Assembly: GCA_022376515.1 (NCBI GenBank)
Contig: WTXI01000059.1
Location: forward strand, 124,001-188,000
DNA length: 64,000 nucleotides
Source: Lactifluus volemus
Lineage: Eukaryota > Basidiomycota > Agaricomycetes > Russulales > Russulaceae
Reading direction: 5' to 3'
The notes beneath the pieces are model-generated. The model saw only the letters and a program-made list of their open reading frames with translations, had not been told where the DNA came from and searched no databases. Both the position numbers and the translations under genes were made by a program. Below are positions 35,692 to 49,737 of the stretch, piece after piece (positions within the stretch are counted from its first letter, which is position 1; every line of letters starts with the position of its first letter).

Positions 35692-36238
35692 TGACGTGAG
35701 GTTGATGTACCTGGTTTTGACTTCCGCAGCTCCGCCTAACTTATCTGACAACAAAAATGTGTCTAATAAATACTTAAATTTCGATAACATTATGGCAAAA
35801 GCCGTCTCGTGAGGGCGTACGCGAGACAGGCGCAGAGCGAATACAAAGGTGCAGCCAGACGCAATGAGGAATTTCAATGTCGTAGCTAAAGAGAATGTAC
35901 TAGGCGTAAAAAGAGAAATGATGCAGATAGTAGCAGAATTACTGCTTGTATGAGATGATATGATGGGTTTTGAATGATGGAATGATGTTCAGACAGATTA
36001 TGGGCGTATGTGGATTTAACAACAGAAGATACATTCCGAAATTTGCGTCGTTGGCGATCGGTAACGGTTTGTTTTTGCCTTTTTGAAATATTGCAGACTC
36101 AGATTGTGAAAAACGGGCGAGAGATAAAGTGAAGGAATATCACGATTTCCGCTGGTCAGATTTCCTGTTAATCGTCCTTTTCAATAGCCATAGTAGGCGC
36201 GCTGTATGACGAGATCCCAGTCAGAAGCGTGACAACAT

Positions 36239-38844
36239 TCAGCGTATCAAGGGGTCCACCATTCTATCACTGAGAATTTCGTGACTAAGCAAGCAAATAC
36301 TACCGGAAAAGCTCGCGTTACTCACAATAACCAAATGACCTTCGAACCCGTTTTGCAACCGCGGAGAGTGACAATATGCCCGCGGATCGACTCATACAAG
36401 AGTGTTCGCTGGTCCTTGTCAACCTACATACAGGAATGTCAATCTTTTAGAACACAAACTACACGTGTGCCAGTGTGAAGGATCAAACACACATTAGGGA
36501 GGACCGACGCGATCAGCTGGCTCCCAGTGACAGATAAAGCCAGATCAACGACGATGGCCCTGCGGCCACTGTAAACTTGTAAGCACACGTCTCTACTGCA
36601 ATGGACCGTGGAAATACGACCGTACCCTTTAGTGGATTCAGCCATGCGTTTCACGAACCTGTCAAGCGTTTCCTTGCCGCCTTCCTTAAGCGCTTTTGTG
36701 ACGGACTTTGAACCCTGCTCATTCGTAGCGAATTCGAGAAGCCCGGCGATAAGATGATCCAACGCCATTTGGCGATGCTTAGCCGAGCCATGCTCAAGGA
36801 CTGAATGGGATGTAGGGACTGATCAGTGTCTGTCCGGGGATAGCGACAGAGCTCGCGTACTGTGTTGGATGCAGTAAGAGCCCCACTGATTCTTGGCAAC
36901 CTCGCCAAAGACGGCAGGGCCTTGATTGAGTAATTCGTCTACAATCCCGTCCTTGGCACACTCTTCTAGATTTTCGAAAGCATGCTGACTTCGGCATTAG
37001 GCTCCCAAAGATTACACGAACACACACATTCCCACCTGCACCACGAGCGATCCAGTCTCGTGACAAGCAAGTGAGGCCCATTTCCCCTTCAGGGACTTAT
37101 TGACACTGAATAAAGTTGTGGGTCAGCCGACGTAGGTCAGAAACGAGGTGAGACTGACTAAGTGAAGATGGGCGGCGCAGGGGGGGTCCATGTCAACTCC
37201 ATTATCTATTCAAATCGTCAACGCAGTCAAATGCCAGACATCTACCCACAACTACCTTGCTCCAGACGTGGGATGCGTGTTTGTTTACAAGAGTTTGCGC
37301 AGGGTCGCCGAGTAGCAGTTCGGAAACTATGAGCAGACGGACCTCTTCTTCACAATCCAAAGCTTTCTGGAGAACATGACAGCCATAGCAATTACACGCA
37401 AGCTCGACGATGCGGCCTCTGACAATAAAAGACAGCGAACCCGTTTCAATGACGCCCGAGCGGTAGAAGGGTCCAAATACCAACACACCTCATGCACTGA
37501 ACGATTTTTCGCCTCTCGTCGATGCTGGAAGCTGCTTCTAAGCACCGTTGGACTGCCCAGTTGCCGAAGCTACCAAACCATCCAGGTTAGGCACATACTT
37601 GTATTAAAGATATGAATTTACCGGTGAGCCATCATCTCGAATCCCCTGGCGCAAATAGCATCAATGATCTTGGCGCGTTCACCAGAGTCGGCAATCTTGA
37701 GCTTCTGCTGAAGAAATATGGATGCTTGCTGGTCCGAGGATTTGATAATACGTGAGACGAAGAGATGGTACGGTGGAGATGAAGAGGGATGCAGGAGTGA
37801 AAGGAAGTTGATCGGCTCGAGTCGCTATCAGCAGGACACTTTGCATGATGAGCTGAGAAAGTAGTACCTCATTCCCCTGTAGCATACCTTGCGAGCCCTG
37901 AGGCGACGACGAGACAGCCTTCTGAGATGGAACACTGGATTCTTCTGCAACTAACCCGGAGCTACGTTCCTTGACGCACTCATCTGGCCGCAGCCAATCA
38001 GCGGAGGGCTGTATCCTGTCCGAGAACCAAGGTAGATCCGAGGGGACGCGTCGATCGCTGACATGCATAGGACTGGGAGCTGGAGGGGCAAATGTAGAAG
38101 AAAGGGACGGCCTTTCAGAAAAAGGCTCATAGAATGTGACACCGTCTTGCAGCTGATAAGTAAAGGGAAGCTGAGGTGGAAGACGAGATGGTTGAGTGGA
38201 GAATATATCTTGAGGGCGGTATGCCCCAGTCTGTAGCTGTAGGCCCTGAGGGGAGGCGATAGACGACTGATAATCATAAGGCATGTCAATTTTGAGGCAG
38301 GAATTCCGGGCAGGCGAATCGGTGGGTGTCAGCAGCGAAGACGTCGCAGAAATGGGCGACAAATCGGGCGAAGTATTAGTGTGCAAACCGGGATGCGCAA
38401 AGGGGACAGGAGAATTGAGATCCAGCGCACGAAGAAGCTGTTCGATGTGCTGAAGTCAACTCCATAAGCCAACATGCAACAAGAAAGCGAGTGGAATAAA
38501 TTCACATTATTCAATGCATCAGGACTGGTTTTCTTCCTGCCGTCGCCGATAGCTCCGACATCTTTTTTATGATCTGCGCGAAGGAAATCAATCGGGCCGA
38601 AAACGTCTTCGTCCCTGTCGGGGGCTCCGAGTCTAAAGGGAGGGCCGCGTCTGTTATCAGGCTTCACAATAGCCTTGTCGTCCTCGGCACTCTGAGAAAA
38701 GGAAGTAATGGCTTGCTGCCAGGACGCATCGGTGGGGTGAGGTTGGGGAGCCCATATGGACGAAGAAAGGCCACGGGATGGCGGGGGAATGTCCTTCAAG
38801 ACTGGAATGAACGGCTGCGAGGACCCCATAATGATGGCAGCCAA
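36239..38844 (-). CDS. PUF (pumilio) repeat RNA-binding protein
   Basis: Predicted sequence-specific mRNA-binding regulator of the PUF/ARM-like repeat type. Twelve exons: 38844-38506, 38449-37868, 37728-37622, 37569-37489, 37418-37256, 37205-37159, 37105-37036, 36984-36861, 36800-36626, 36568-36493, 36423-36326, 36269-36239; 630 aa. The N-terminal half is Ser/Pro-rich and disordered. Repeats are visible as RFGNWAVQRCLE, LACNCYGCHVLQKALD, VNKHASHVWSK, LACHETGSLVVQHAFENL, VAKNQWGSYCIQHILEHG, FATNEQGSKSVTKALKEGG and LSVTGSQLIASVLP, each with the PUF helix pattern. The end reads KTGSKVIWLFDRMVDP. A second ATG at 38829 is possible. The second intron (37867-37729) is longer than the others and its donor is the least certain. 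Confidence 0.88.
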
Positions 38845-41800
38845 AATGTATGCAAAGATGGGAGTCAGTGCGAGAAAGTCGGTATGGGACGATCCAACCT
38901 TTTATACAGCTGTGATCTATACGTCCAAAGTGTCCAACCTTATGAGCCCGTTTCAGCAACGCATTCACCATATCTGGACATTTCACACAGTCACACCCCG
39001 CTCTTTGGCAAGTTTCCCTTCTTCGACTGACACTTCTAGATAACACGAGCAACCTGTTTTTTTTTTTGACAGACGGGACAGTTTGGAATCATGGGGAGAC
39101 ATCGGACGACGAGCTCCAGTTGGGGCGATCATGCTATCGTCAATGTGCTATATCAACCATCAGCGATAAGATATTGGGTGCTCAGGCTCAGCCTGGGCTC
39201 AAGTCCATCGGGTGCCGGAGATCCCGCCGAACTGCTAAGACGAAAAGTGGGCAGCAGATGGAATGTGAATGCATATAAGAATGGATCGTCAGGAGGTGTG
39301 ACCGATCAATGCAGGGTTGACGAGCATGATCTCAATCTGTTTGTGCGCGACATGTTGATATATCACATTCGACTGGTCGTGTAGCCTGTATGCAATGAGG
39401 CGGCATGCGGAAGGACTGTGTGTTGTGGGGTTCGCTATTGCCTGGAGAAGAACATGCCCCCCAAGTTGAGAGCGGCGCAGTTCAAAGATCAGATCGATCT
39501 GTACCTGAACCACCCCGCTCCTGGGTCCGTTCTATTAAATCCAACTCATACATTCGAAATATCAAAAAAGAAGCCTCGATGAACGCAGACGCTCAACTCA
39601 AATGAATTGTGCCCCTGATATGGATAGGGCACCCGATAAGCCAGCAAATTTGGCCATCACAGGGCTGTGAAAGCTTGGACAGAAAACCTTGTCGAGGCAC
39701 CATGAGGTGTGCGCCAGCGGCTCTCATTCCCCATATCGTTAGTATGACGAACCATGTTTACTTCACGGGTGGTGCGGGGAATGCATGTTTCCCCTTGGGC
39801 TACATAGGGTGCCCTGGGTATCACAACAATCCACTCAGGCGGCACACCACTACCCACTACCACGCTTGTCATAGGAACAAGAGGGAGCTCAGATCGAGGC
39901 ACAGGAGATCATGTGACGTTCCCTGTCGGGGATTGATGGTATCAATTGCCTGAAGGCATCGTGAACATGAAGCATGATTTCATAATCCCGGAAAACGGAT
40001 ATCCCAAAACCTTTGCCAAAAGACGATTCAAAAACAAACATCGCAAAGGTTCACACGGGCTCATGCCTTCCCCTCTGAGTCAGACTACGCCATACAAACA
40101 AATAGATCAATGGATTTGCTAATCATAGGCTAGCTGAACTCCTCACAACATCCGAGTCGGCTTGACACTGACAGTCACGAGTAGTTGTTTGACGGAAGAG
40201 AGCCAAGCATGTACAAGGACGGCGATTTTGTGGGCGCAGTGACACGACTCATCAAGTGACCTGGGGGGCCCTTCATTCAAACAAAATTTCGTTTGTCAGA
40301 TGGGAAGTCTTTCCATGTGTTGACTTGTGTTGGCGCGAATGACGGGGAGGTATGGAAGAAGAGTGGGGAATGTGCGATAATGGTAAGGTGGCTCCGCTCT
40401 GTGCAGGTAGGGATATGGTCAAAATGAAAACACGACCAAGTCAGGAAACTAGATACGCCGTGAATTGTGAAACGATAAACCTGTAGGTGGTAGCATACCC
40501 GAGGCTTGCCAGTTCGATTGCCATGACGATATTTACAGAGGGAGATTCAGGGCGTGTAAGCCAATTCCCAGCAGCACGGAGGGCGAATACAGTACTTGCC
40601 CTTAACAGTCATATCAAATGCGATGCGAACAAGGAGTCACTCTGGCTACCCATACGGATGGTGTCTTAAAGGAGTGGGTAGATAAATTCTCCAGTGACGG
40701 AACTCGGTACCCGATGGGGCGGTGTCAAGTTGAACAGCCCTGAGGTGTCAGTGTTCGCGATAGAGTGATATGGACCGACAGGGTTGCTTCGTGATCATCT
40801 GAGAATGACGGAGCGCGCAACAATGCACCGGTACGTCCGAAGCGAGGAGATTACGACACGGGGGGTTCTGGTCGGAAAATTGAATGTGAGACAGAGGCGA
40901 GGAGCGGGCGCCGGAATAAGCTGAACATGAATGATGCCTTGGAGAGTCTATAGATGGACAGGTAGCAATTCAGAAAGAAAAGAGAAAAAAACATGGCAGA
41001 GAGGAGTTTGGAGTCGTAATTGAATCGGAGAAAAGGTGCTGTGAAACGGTCCCAAGGAAGGTCCGATCGGGTGAGGAGATCGCACCGACTCGGCTTGTTG
41101 GGGCAACTCTCCACCGTTGGTCAGACCAGGTATGTGAATGAGAAAAGTGGAAGATTGGGGTGAGATGGAGAGTTGAAAAAAAAATGAAATGGAAAGCAGA
41201 CGCGAGAATGGGCACGTGTCGGATGAAAGAATAGTTGACTCGCAGATGGGGACGGAGAAGGTACGAAGTAAAAGGGGGGAAACTACGGGGCAGTTGGATG
41301 AATGCACGTAAGTATGACATGTTGGAGTAGGTTATCAGCAAGGGCAGTTGGAACGTTGGAAAAAAAAAAGATCCGGGTTGTACCCGTGTGTAGGGCCACG
41401 GATGCCATAAGTCGGCGATGGCCAATAAGAGATGAGTTTACGTCATTGTTCATTTAGAGCGAAGGTTGAGTTGGGTTGATGGACGTACATGTTTACGGGA
41501 AAACGGGAAAGTGGATGAGAAGGGGTGGGGAGTGGGGAGAGGGAAGGGGAAAGGGGGAAAAGGGGAAGAGAGGGGAGAGAAGACGGCGGATGACGGGGAA
41601 CGGAAGAAAGAGAAGAGGAAAGCGGGGGCGGACTCGGACACAGAGGACATGGGGACGTGGACGTGGACGTGGACATGGACGTGTAAGTGGGTTCCAAAAG
41701 AAAGGCGTCTCGACGGAAATGACAAGGATGAACCAAAGTCCTGGAAATGCCATCTCTTTAGGGCGCTTAAGCTGAGAGGGTCATACTGATGCCGTGATTT

Positions 41801-42088
41801 CGGGGGGAAAGGGAAACATTTTGGTTCAGTGTGAGCGTGATAAAAAAAAGTATATCGGGATTACAAGTCTTGTTGTAAAAAAAAAACCAGTAGATAAAAG
41901 CCCGATTCAGAGATCGGAGGATGGATAGTGTGAACGGATGAGAGTGTTGGGGGGTGAATATATGCGCGCGCGCTTGTGGGTTAATGCAGCTGCCATTTAC
42001 CGGGCATATAAACGACCTTGATGCTCGCTCCATCTATCCCTTCCGACTCCCTCCTTGCTCAACTCCCACCACCCCATTCCCTCTATAC
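38845..42088. other. long intergenic region
   Basis: No supportable gene. The left part is the 5' flank of the PUF gene. The right part (about 41,440-41,700) is a strongly strand-asymmetric purine tract with a reiterated GGACGT hexamer (41,655-41,685), followed by (GC)n at 41,964-41,976 and the leader of the F-box gene. Open frames over the purine tract are artefacts of base bias. Confidence 0.5.
41518..41690. repeat. purine-rich low-complexity tract
   Basis: G/A-only runs on the plus strand (GGGGAAAAGGGG-type), ending in tandem GACGTG hexamers. It lies about 400-570 bp upstream of the F-box gene start; such tracts can form unusual DNA structure or be nucleosome-poor. Confidence 0.6.
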
Positions 42089-44328
42089 ATGCAGGCGCGT
42101 GTTTCCCCTCTCCTCAGAGTACCTGTCGAGATCTTGGAACGCATCGGTCTCGAGGTCGCCCTTCTATCCCCTCTTGGCCCTCCCGTCGACCTCATCCCTT
42201 TCCTTTGCACCTGCAAGTATGTCCACCACGTCCTCTCTTTCCACTCTTCAAAGGACCTCTACGCAAAAATTTTCCGCGGCATGTTCGACGTAGATGCACC
42301 CCGCCGCAGGTTCGGCCGTCGTGTCCTACACTCACGGACCCTCGCCTTGCAACTCAAAACATATTGCACAACCCTCCAGCGTATTCGTCGGGGCGATATC
42401 TTTGCACGAGACGTGGAAGACATTTTGCGCACCGCCTTCATTCTTTTGACAGAGAACGACGGAAAGAACCGGGCGCAGCTTGAGTGGGCGAACACATACG
42501 GCTTCGTCAACAACTTCGTCCGTCATCGTTTATGGCAAGACCCAGTCAACGGCTGGCCAAGGGATACGCCCTTGCATTCGTTAGCATTATGGCTTATGTG
42601 GTCCATGACGGACGGAGGTATGCCACCCCCCACTCTATCCACGCGACCCGCCTCTTTACCAATCTTTCTTTAGACATCCTTACCCATGAAACCCCCGACG
42701 ACCGAAATGATCTCATTACACTTGTTCTTCCTTATGTCATTATGGCCTTCAAGGTCTGCCCTGTTTCTTCTGTGATGAATCGCGCAGTCCTCATGATGTC
42801 CTTCAGTATCATTCATACTTTGCTCCCGATCATCACCTCTACCTGCCATTGCCGAGGGAATGGGAGCGCGGTGATCTTGTCTCATTACACACGGTTCACG
42901 GCGAATATCCCCTCTTCCCTCCACGTGGGGATACCATACCGGAGATAACCCATTTTGGCCGCACAATGCGCTTCCGCACGCCGCCCATCACCGCCGCTGC
43001 TAAACTGATCTACTTTTCCCGTCGCGAGATGACTCCCCTCGTCATTCCTTCGAATCTCCCCGTAGACCGGCCAGCAGCTCTCGCCCTTGGCATCAACTGG
43101 GGTCAGACCCAGGCCGACATCACCGAGGTCAACTCCTACCGTTCTGCACAATTTGTGCCTCCGTCACACTGGGACTGGAAATCAACGCTCACGCCCGAGC
43201 AAAGGCTGATCGAGGAGGATGGCGCATGGAGACGTAGCCTCCTCGCGCCAAGTGCTGCATGGGACAACGATTGGGAGCGCTTCACAGCGTGCTGGGATCC
43301 CTGGGCAAACGTCGACTTGAAGGGTACTGTGTACACATTCGGGATGATGGACGGTCTTTGGCAGGGTCGATTACTGGTACGCTTTGCATCTCTTTACTCC
43401 TTTCCCTTCTCGTCCAAACCCTCGACCTAGACCCCAGATCAACCAGGATATTTGCACCTCGTGTCTAATCCTAACTACCCTGAACGCTTTGGCGATGTGT
43501 CACCGCACGTATCTACGTGGCCCCTCTTCATGCGGTTAAAGGAGCATCATTGTATCAGTCCGCAAGAGCCCTTGCCTGCTGGAGGTCCAGAAGATGACAT
43601 GGTTGACGATGGCATCCGTAATGCATGGTTCCCTGCGGTAGATCTCGCTACGCACGGAGTACGTCACCCGAGTCTACCCAGGTTATTTGACACGTTCCGA
43701 GCCTTTTTTTTTCACGTCTTCAGGATCGCGCAGTCCTCACTTATCGCCGTGGAGGGGAGATACAAAGAACAGAGCACCAAACATACGTGGAGGGCCGCCC
43801 CAACTCACATAATGAGAATACTTGTCTGACTTGCCAAGCCCGCCGCGAAGCGGACGCACCGATGCGCGCCCCAGAAGACAATCTTCCTCTACGACACTCG
43901 GATTATGAGGACGACTTTGCAGAGGCCGGCCTCGGCCGGTTATCACCTGACGCTGACGAGGAAGATACCTACGAGACGACCTGTGGAGGTATTCAGGATA
44001 TTATTTTTACTGGAGAGGTACGTCATCTTTTTCCCGGTGTTCCCCACCATCGCTAATATCGATTGTGCACAGACGGACCCTAATCACGGCATGGCTTGGG
44101 GACGGTTTACGTTCCTTGGCCGCGTGCGCTCTTGGGATGGCCTAATCGCACTCGTGCGTCTCCCAGTACGTGTGTCATTACCCGGCGATCGCACTTCGGA
44201 CTCACAAATAACCCATTTGCATTCTAAATCGACCGCAGGCTGACCCGAGCCAGTGGGGACGATCCAGATGGGTCTTCCGAGGTTACCTTCACTACGGCAA
44301 ATGCTTGTTGGCAGCTGGCGTGGTATGA
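42089..44328 (+). CDS. F-box-like protein of a basidiomycete family
   Basis: The N-terminus (VPVEILERIGLEVALL, then LIPFLCTCKYVHHVL) fits an F-box-like helix bundle that would recruit SCF ubiquitin ligase; the rest is a long conserved domain of unknown role. Seven exons: 42089-42617, 42674-42753, 42807-43376, 43431-43658, 43724-44017, 44073-44165, 44239-44328; 627 aa. Conserved blocks include SAAWDNDWERFTACWDPW, YTFGMMDGLWQGRLL, STWPLFMRLKEHHCI, VDDGIRNAWFP and QTYVEGRPNSHNENTC (a CxxC follows). In the last exon, one base seems to be missing after GYLHYGK: another frame continues as MLVGSWRGMTMD and IPWEGAFVASKPPE to a stop at 44,417, which matches what family members have there. So the C-terminus may be shortened or the base miscalled. 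Confidence 0.8.
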
Positions 44329-47300
44329 CAATGGACATTGAGTCCATCCCTTGGGAGGGAGCATTTGTTGCTTCGAAGCCGCCCGAGGCGATCGTCACCG
44401 ATGCCCCCCTCTCATAATCCCTGACCCCCTGCTTGCAGTTATTGCATTTTTCTTGTTTGTTGTTCTCTTTAGTATACCTTGCGTTCCCCCCATCGCTGTA
44501 AGTATAAATCCGTATTTTGCTGACATCGATCTATGCTACGTTTTGGACCTGTTTCCCAGTGGCGACACGCCGAAACAAACGGATTATCCTATTGTGTACT
44601 GACTACTCACGCGACTTGCCTCTTTTACATTTCCACTATTCTTGCTCATCGAGTTTTCCACGCCCTACAATATACACGCAATCTCCCTCCCCCCCATCGT
44701 ATGTATCTCCTAGATCTTCTCCTGACAAACGCGAGCCCAAACCTTACATGTAGATAGAGGCAGATAATTTAGCACGACATGCATCATCACACCCTGACTG
44801 AGGAATGGATGTAAGACCAAGTTGCCCCCTTGGGTAAGCGCCACTTGCAAGAGACCGTTACCTTTTCCGGGGTACCCAAACTAAGACGCGGCAATAGCAC
44901 GTAGGCTCAGCGCGCATACCACGCGTAAAGGCGACACATGTGAGCGCGTGCGAGTCAAATGCCCTCCCCCCTTCCCCCTTCCGCCCCTTGCAGCTGATCT
45001 ACTGGCAATCACCGTCGAGACGAAGCCCATTGATGGCCAGCGACCGGGCTTCTTTCTCGCTCCTCTTGGTCCACTATTTCCCGTGGACGGCTCCCCCCTT
45101 GCGCTGAGCTGTGGTTTAAGATTGAACCAACCCTCGAGCCCGACTCGGCCGGCCGGAGAAGGGACAAACTAGCGCTTTCATTTCAAAAATAGCACAACTG
45201 CGCAGTCCGCGGCGCATGATTCATAAGAGAGATGTGTGCACGTTGGTCCTCAATCAAGATCCAAAGAAAGAAAGAGAATATGCTTGCGCGTGCAGGTAAT
45301 GGATTCCAGTCTCAGTTCATCAAAGGGGGTCTGCGCGAACAACGGGGATAAACACTCTTTGGCAAGACTAATGTGTTTGATTAAAATGATGACCAAATAC
45401 ACGAGGGATCGGTATTTTAGCCCGTCCATGGATGAAATCCGCAATAGCCCCCGAGGTAGGGTTCGCGCGCGCGCGTGCGTGCGTGTGTTCGTGGTCACGT
45501 TCGAATGGATGTTTGGTTAAATGACAGCAGTTTGCGGAGCGCGCGGCGGTGGCGGACGGTGGCAACGGGGCTGTGTACGAGATTGGATTCCTTTGTATGA
45601 AAAGAAACCATAAGCCATAACGTTTTGTTTTATGATTGCGCCCGGAACGATGAAGAAGCGTCATCCCCCGGAGGTGGCGGCGAGCGGTCGTCGGGGGTAT
45701 GTTAGGTACCGGTACGACAGACAATGATGATGCCCTGGATGGGGGTGTCACGAGAGTATCTGAACTTGGCAGGCGATATTACCGTGAGTATCGCTCTATC
45801 GACGTTTCGACGGGGGGGGGGACTGTCGAAGCGAACCTGTAGATTCTGAAACACCACCCTGAGGAAAGAAAGGGGGGATCATAGAACATCACGATACTTT
45901 GAATAGAGCTGCTCGCTGAAAGCCGGGGGATGTGAAGCAACTTGTCACAAAAGATCGCTCCGACGGAGCCATCCCTACCTGGGCGCGCGGAATGGAGAAG
46001 AAATGAAAAGAATAGAGGATATGACATATCGTGTATACAACTCGTCTCATCACTCGACTTGTACGAATATAGCGAGTCTGGAGCCTGTCGGTCCATCGAT
46101 GATGGTTCACGGTGACACGGGTTTGTTGTTGAAGAAACCGAAAACCGATTTGCGCGGGAAAAACTAAAACTAAAGCTTGGCTTTGGCCGTTTGGGTCTAG
46201 AAGCTTCGACGGACAGGGCAGAATGACACCTTAGCAGGAATGTTTACGACACCTTTCAAATGATCGCCGAGGGTTTGTGCGCAAACAGACTGGTATTAAG
46301 CCAAAAATTTGAGGCTTCCGAATAAAGGCCCCAGGGGGGTAGGTGGGATTCGTAGATTTCGACAATGGGTGGGTGATGGCTGGCACGCAGGGTTTGACAC
46401 CAGTTGATGGCGACGAGTCCTTTCCCATGGAACGACAATCAAAATTCACGAGGGAATTCAGAGAAGTCGACAACGTGGGAGCCAACAGCGGCGAAGATGC
46501 AGTCGAGCCCCTGAATAAGTAAGTGCTTCCGTCGTAACCGTCATTCTTGGTTCTTTGCACCGTACTAGTAGGACCGTAAACCGGATCATGATAGACTGTA
46601 AGCTAGACCCTGCCAAGGTAACTTACCGTACAGCTGCTGTAAAGGTAAAGATTCCCTTTGTCCGCCGATATTTGTAATTGTAACTTGTACGGTACCACAA
46701 CTATTGATCCTCATCATTTTCAGTCAGGTGGTACTAACAACACATGGCACTGGCACGGTACCCGGATAACCTGTCAGAATGATGGTTGCTTATTTCATTC
46801 CTCTTGGGACCGTTTTTCAGATCGGCGCCCGAAACCACCAACTTTGGGAGAAGAAGGTCCCAGGGGCCGTAACTCTACTCACCACGCCCGTCACCCCGAG
46901 GGGTAGTGCTAGCTGACTCGGAAGTGACCAAGGGCTGTTCTTGTCCGCCACCCCGGGTTTATCTTGGAAGAATGGAATTTCTGCTGGGGGAACAAAGAAC
47001 AACGCAAAACAATTTTTTTTGGGCCTGTGCTACCGAGAGAAAAAAAACTCGTACAGCTGACCCTATGGCGTTCGACAGTCCAATGGAGATTTATGCTGGA
47101 CTCGCGAATTTTTTCGACCTCTAGATCTTTGACTGGAAGCGGCCACCCTCTTACCGCACCCTGTCCTCACCCGTGCCCCGAAGCCTCGGGTCTCGGTCTC
47201 CTCATCGATGTCCCACTATACATACCGGTGGAGATCACTCAATGCCGCCAGGACTCTTTGCAAACTCTAATGTGATCGATATGCGGGCGCAAACTCTCAA

Positions 47301-49027
47301 GGTTTCGTTGATACGGATGTTCTTGTACGATGGTGATCTGTTTCCCCCCCTTTCAGTCCCAGTCCTTCTTTGGAAGTGCTCTATTGTTCTGCATCACCCC
47401 CACACCATCATCGCAATCACAAGGCACTCTTAGAACGCCTTACTGCATGGAATCACGGTAAAGATGGGCGGAAAACACCTGCCGTCATGATCATATTCAG
47501 TTTTCTAGCACCCATTTCCGGAGACGCCGTAGGACGATCAGCTTATCAAGGAGGGCTTAGTCTAACGCACAGTTCACGCCACTCTCCATGCGAACCTCAC
47601 GCTCCTTTACATGCTTTACCAAAGTATAGTGCAAATCACAGCCAGGATCTAGGCCGACTTGTGTTCCCCTCACTAACTTGTTTTTGAAGACCTCGGCACT
47701 GAGACGACGGGACCCCGACATTGCGCTTGGAACTTTGAAGATGATGCTTCCAGTTCCATCAGCTCGCGTCCCCAGACCCGCGGTGCTTTTCTGCCAATGG
47801 CGTCCTTTGTACGCCCTGGCAGTTATTACGCATTGGTTCCTTGCACCCCCGATCCCGCGGGTCCATGGGTCATTCGAAAATTTATTTCATATTGTCGAAT
47901 CGTCACTCTCTTGCCTCCGTGTCCTAAATACAGTCGACCTGGAGCACTGGCGCCGAGACCGCCGAAAACCTTTCGTCATGGGTGGATGAGAAGCGGGTAA
48001 GGAAAATCCTGAGCGCGACTGCGATTGGTTCTCGTGCTGACTGGATAAAGGTAGCCAAAAATATTCGCAACCTTGCCCAAACGCCGCACGTACTTTACTT
48101 CACCCTCCACCCCCATTCGACACCGGTCAGGTGGGCAAAGCACCAGAAGTATTAATAGTCCGTCATGACATCAGCATAGGTTAGACAACGCTCCAAGGGC
48201 TACAAGGTCTGGCCGCGCATTGCTCCGCTGTCGTTCGCCATCTTGAGAACGTCCCCACTACTGGCAATGGAGATCAAGGTGATGGTTGATTCTGGCATCA
48301 AGCCATCCATCCATCCATACCCAGGAAAAAGACACCCACAAAAACGACGAATTTTTCACTGGCAGGCTCGTCAGACAGTTTACTTGAGACCTTTTTTTTT
48401 TTTCCCTTGACGCGACATCCCAACTCCAAAAAAAAAACCCCAACTGAAAGCACATGACAGCCGCGCACTGGGCAAAGGAAGCGTAGTGCCCAATGCCCCC
48501 GCCAGCTCCGCGAAGCGGGTCATATGTTGCTTAAACCCATTGGCAAATTTCCATCCACCACGTTCTACTGTACTCGGGCCGCCGCTAACGAGAATGTGTC
48601 TTACTGGATTGCGCAGTGCTTGGAAATCAGGCTTCGGGGGACTACCGCTACAGAGTGAGGTGGGGGGGGGGTTCGACGGCTTTGCGTTTTTGCCCGCCGG
48701 TGGAGCTTGGCGCTCGTCCGGCCACGTCCTGCCGCTCGGCTACTCTCAGCTGCTGGCGGTATTCCCCAGCAGGACAAGACTGCTCAAGTCGTTTTGTTAG
48801 TATGCAACCTGTGCGCAAGTGACAGCGAATAGCTTTGCTGGATATGGGATGGCGAAGACGCAGCAGGGACCTTCATTCAAACCTGTTGGACTTGCATTCC
48901 GCAGCATTCCCACTGATTTAATGAAGATCCGTTTATTCGTTCACAAGATACCAACTGATGCAGTAGCTGTGCTCATACTATTATCGACATATTCTACATA
49001 CAAGAAAAGTGAAAGCAATAAAGTCAT
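44329..49027. other. long g­ene-poor region
   Basis: Apart from the likely lost tail of the F-box frame (to 44,417), no gene can be supported. A plus-strand stretch at 47,120-47,430 (start FDWKRPPSYRTLSSPVP) and one at about 47,695-47,990 (GPRHCAWNFEDDASSS, then VRPGSYYALVPCTPDPAGPW) look protein-like but sit in broken frames; they may be decayed coding sequence of unknown family. Simple repeats: alternating CG/TG at 45,463-45,490 and CCAT units near 48,300. Confidence 0.4.
45463..45490. repeat. alternating purine-pyrimidine tract
   Basis: GTTCGCGCGCGCGTGCGTGC and following GTGTG form about 28 bases of alternating CG/TG, a sequence type able to adopt Z-DNA. Confidence 0.6.
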
Positions 49028-49544
<517 letters not shown>

Positions 49545-49737
49545 GTTGATTGAGATGGAGAGATAAAGATTTGAAGAGAGGTGTGGTGATGGTGGTACGA
49601 AAGAGAAGAGTGTTGATGCGAAAGACGCGAAAACGCGTCGTTGTTTAGGTTTTCATTTAAGAGTCCGCTTATTAACACGTGACACTGTGGCCAAATACCG
49701 GTTTTCGATTCGTTGCTCTAGTTACGGCAAAAGTAAA
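49545..49737. promoter_or_regulatory. 193-bp bidirectional promoter H4 / RIB7
   Basis: The divergent starts of H4 (-) and RIB7 (+) share this short region; on the H4 side it contains purine-rich (plus-strand) leader sequence. Confidence 0.5.

Noticed and set aside
41443..41789. Several overlapping open frames on both strands
   Set aside because: They lie over a purine-rich low-complexity tract; their translations are base-composition artefacts (runs of Arg/Gly/Lys or Pro/Ser).
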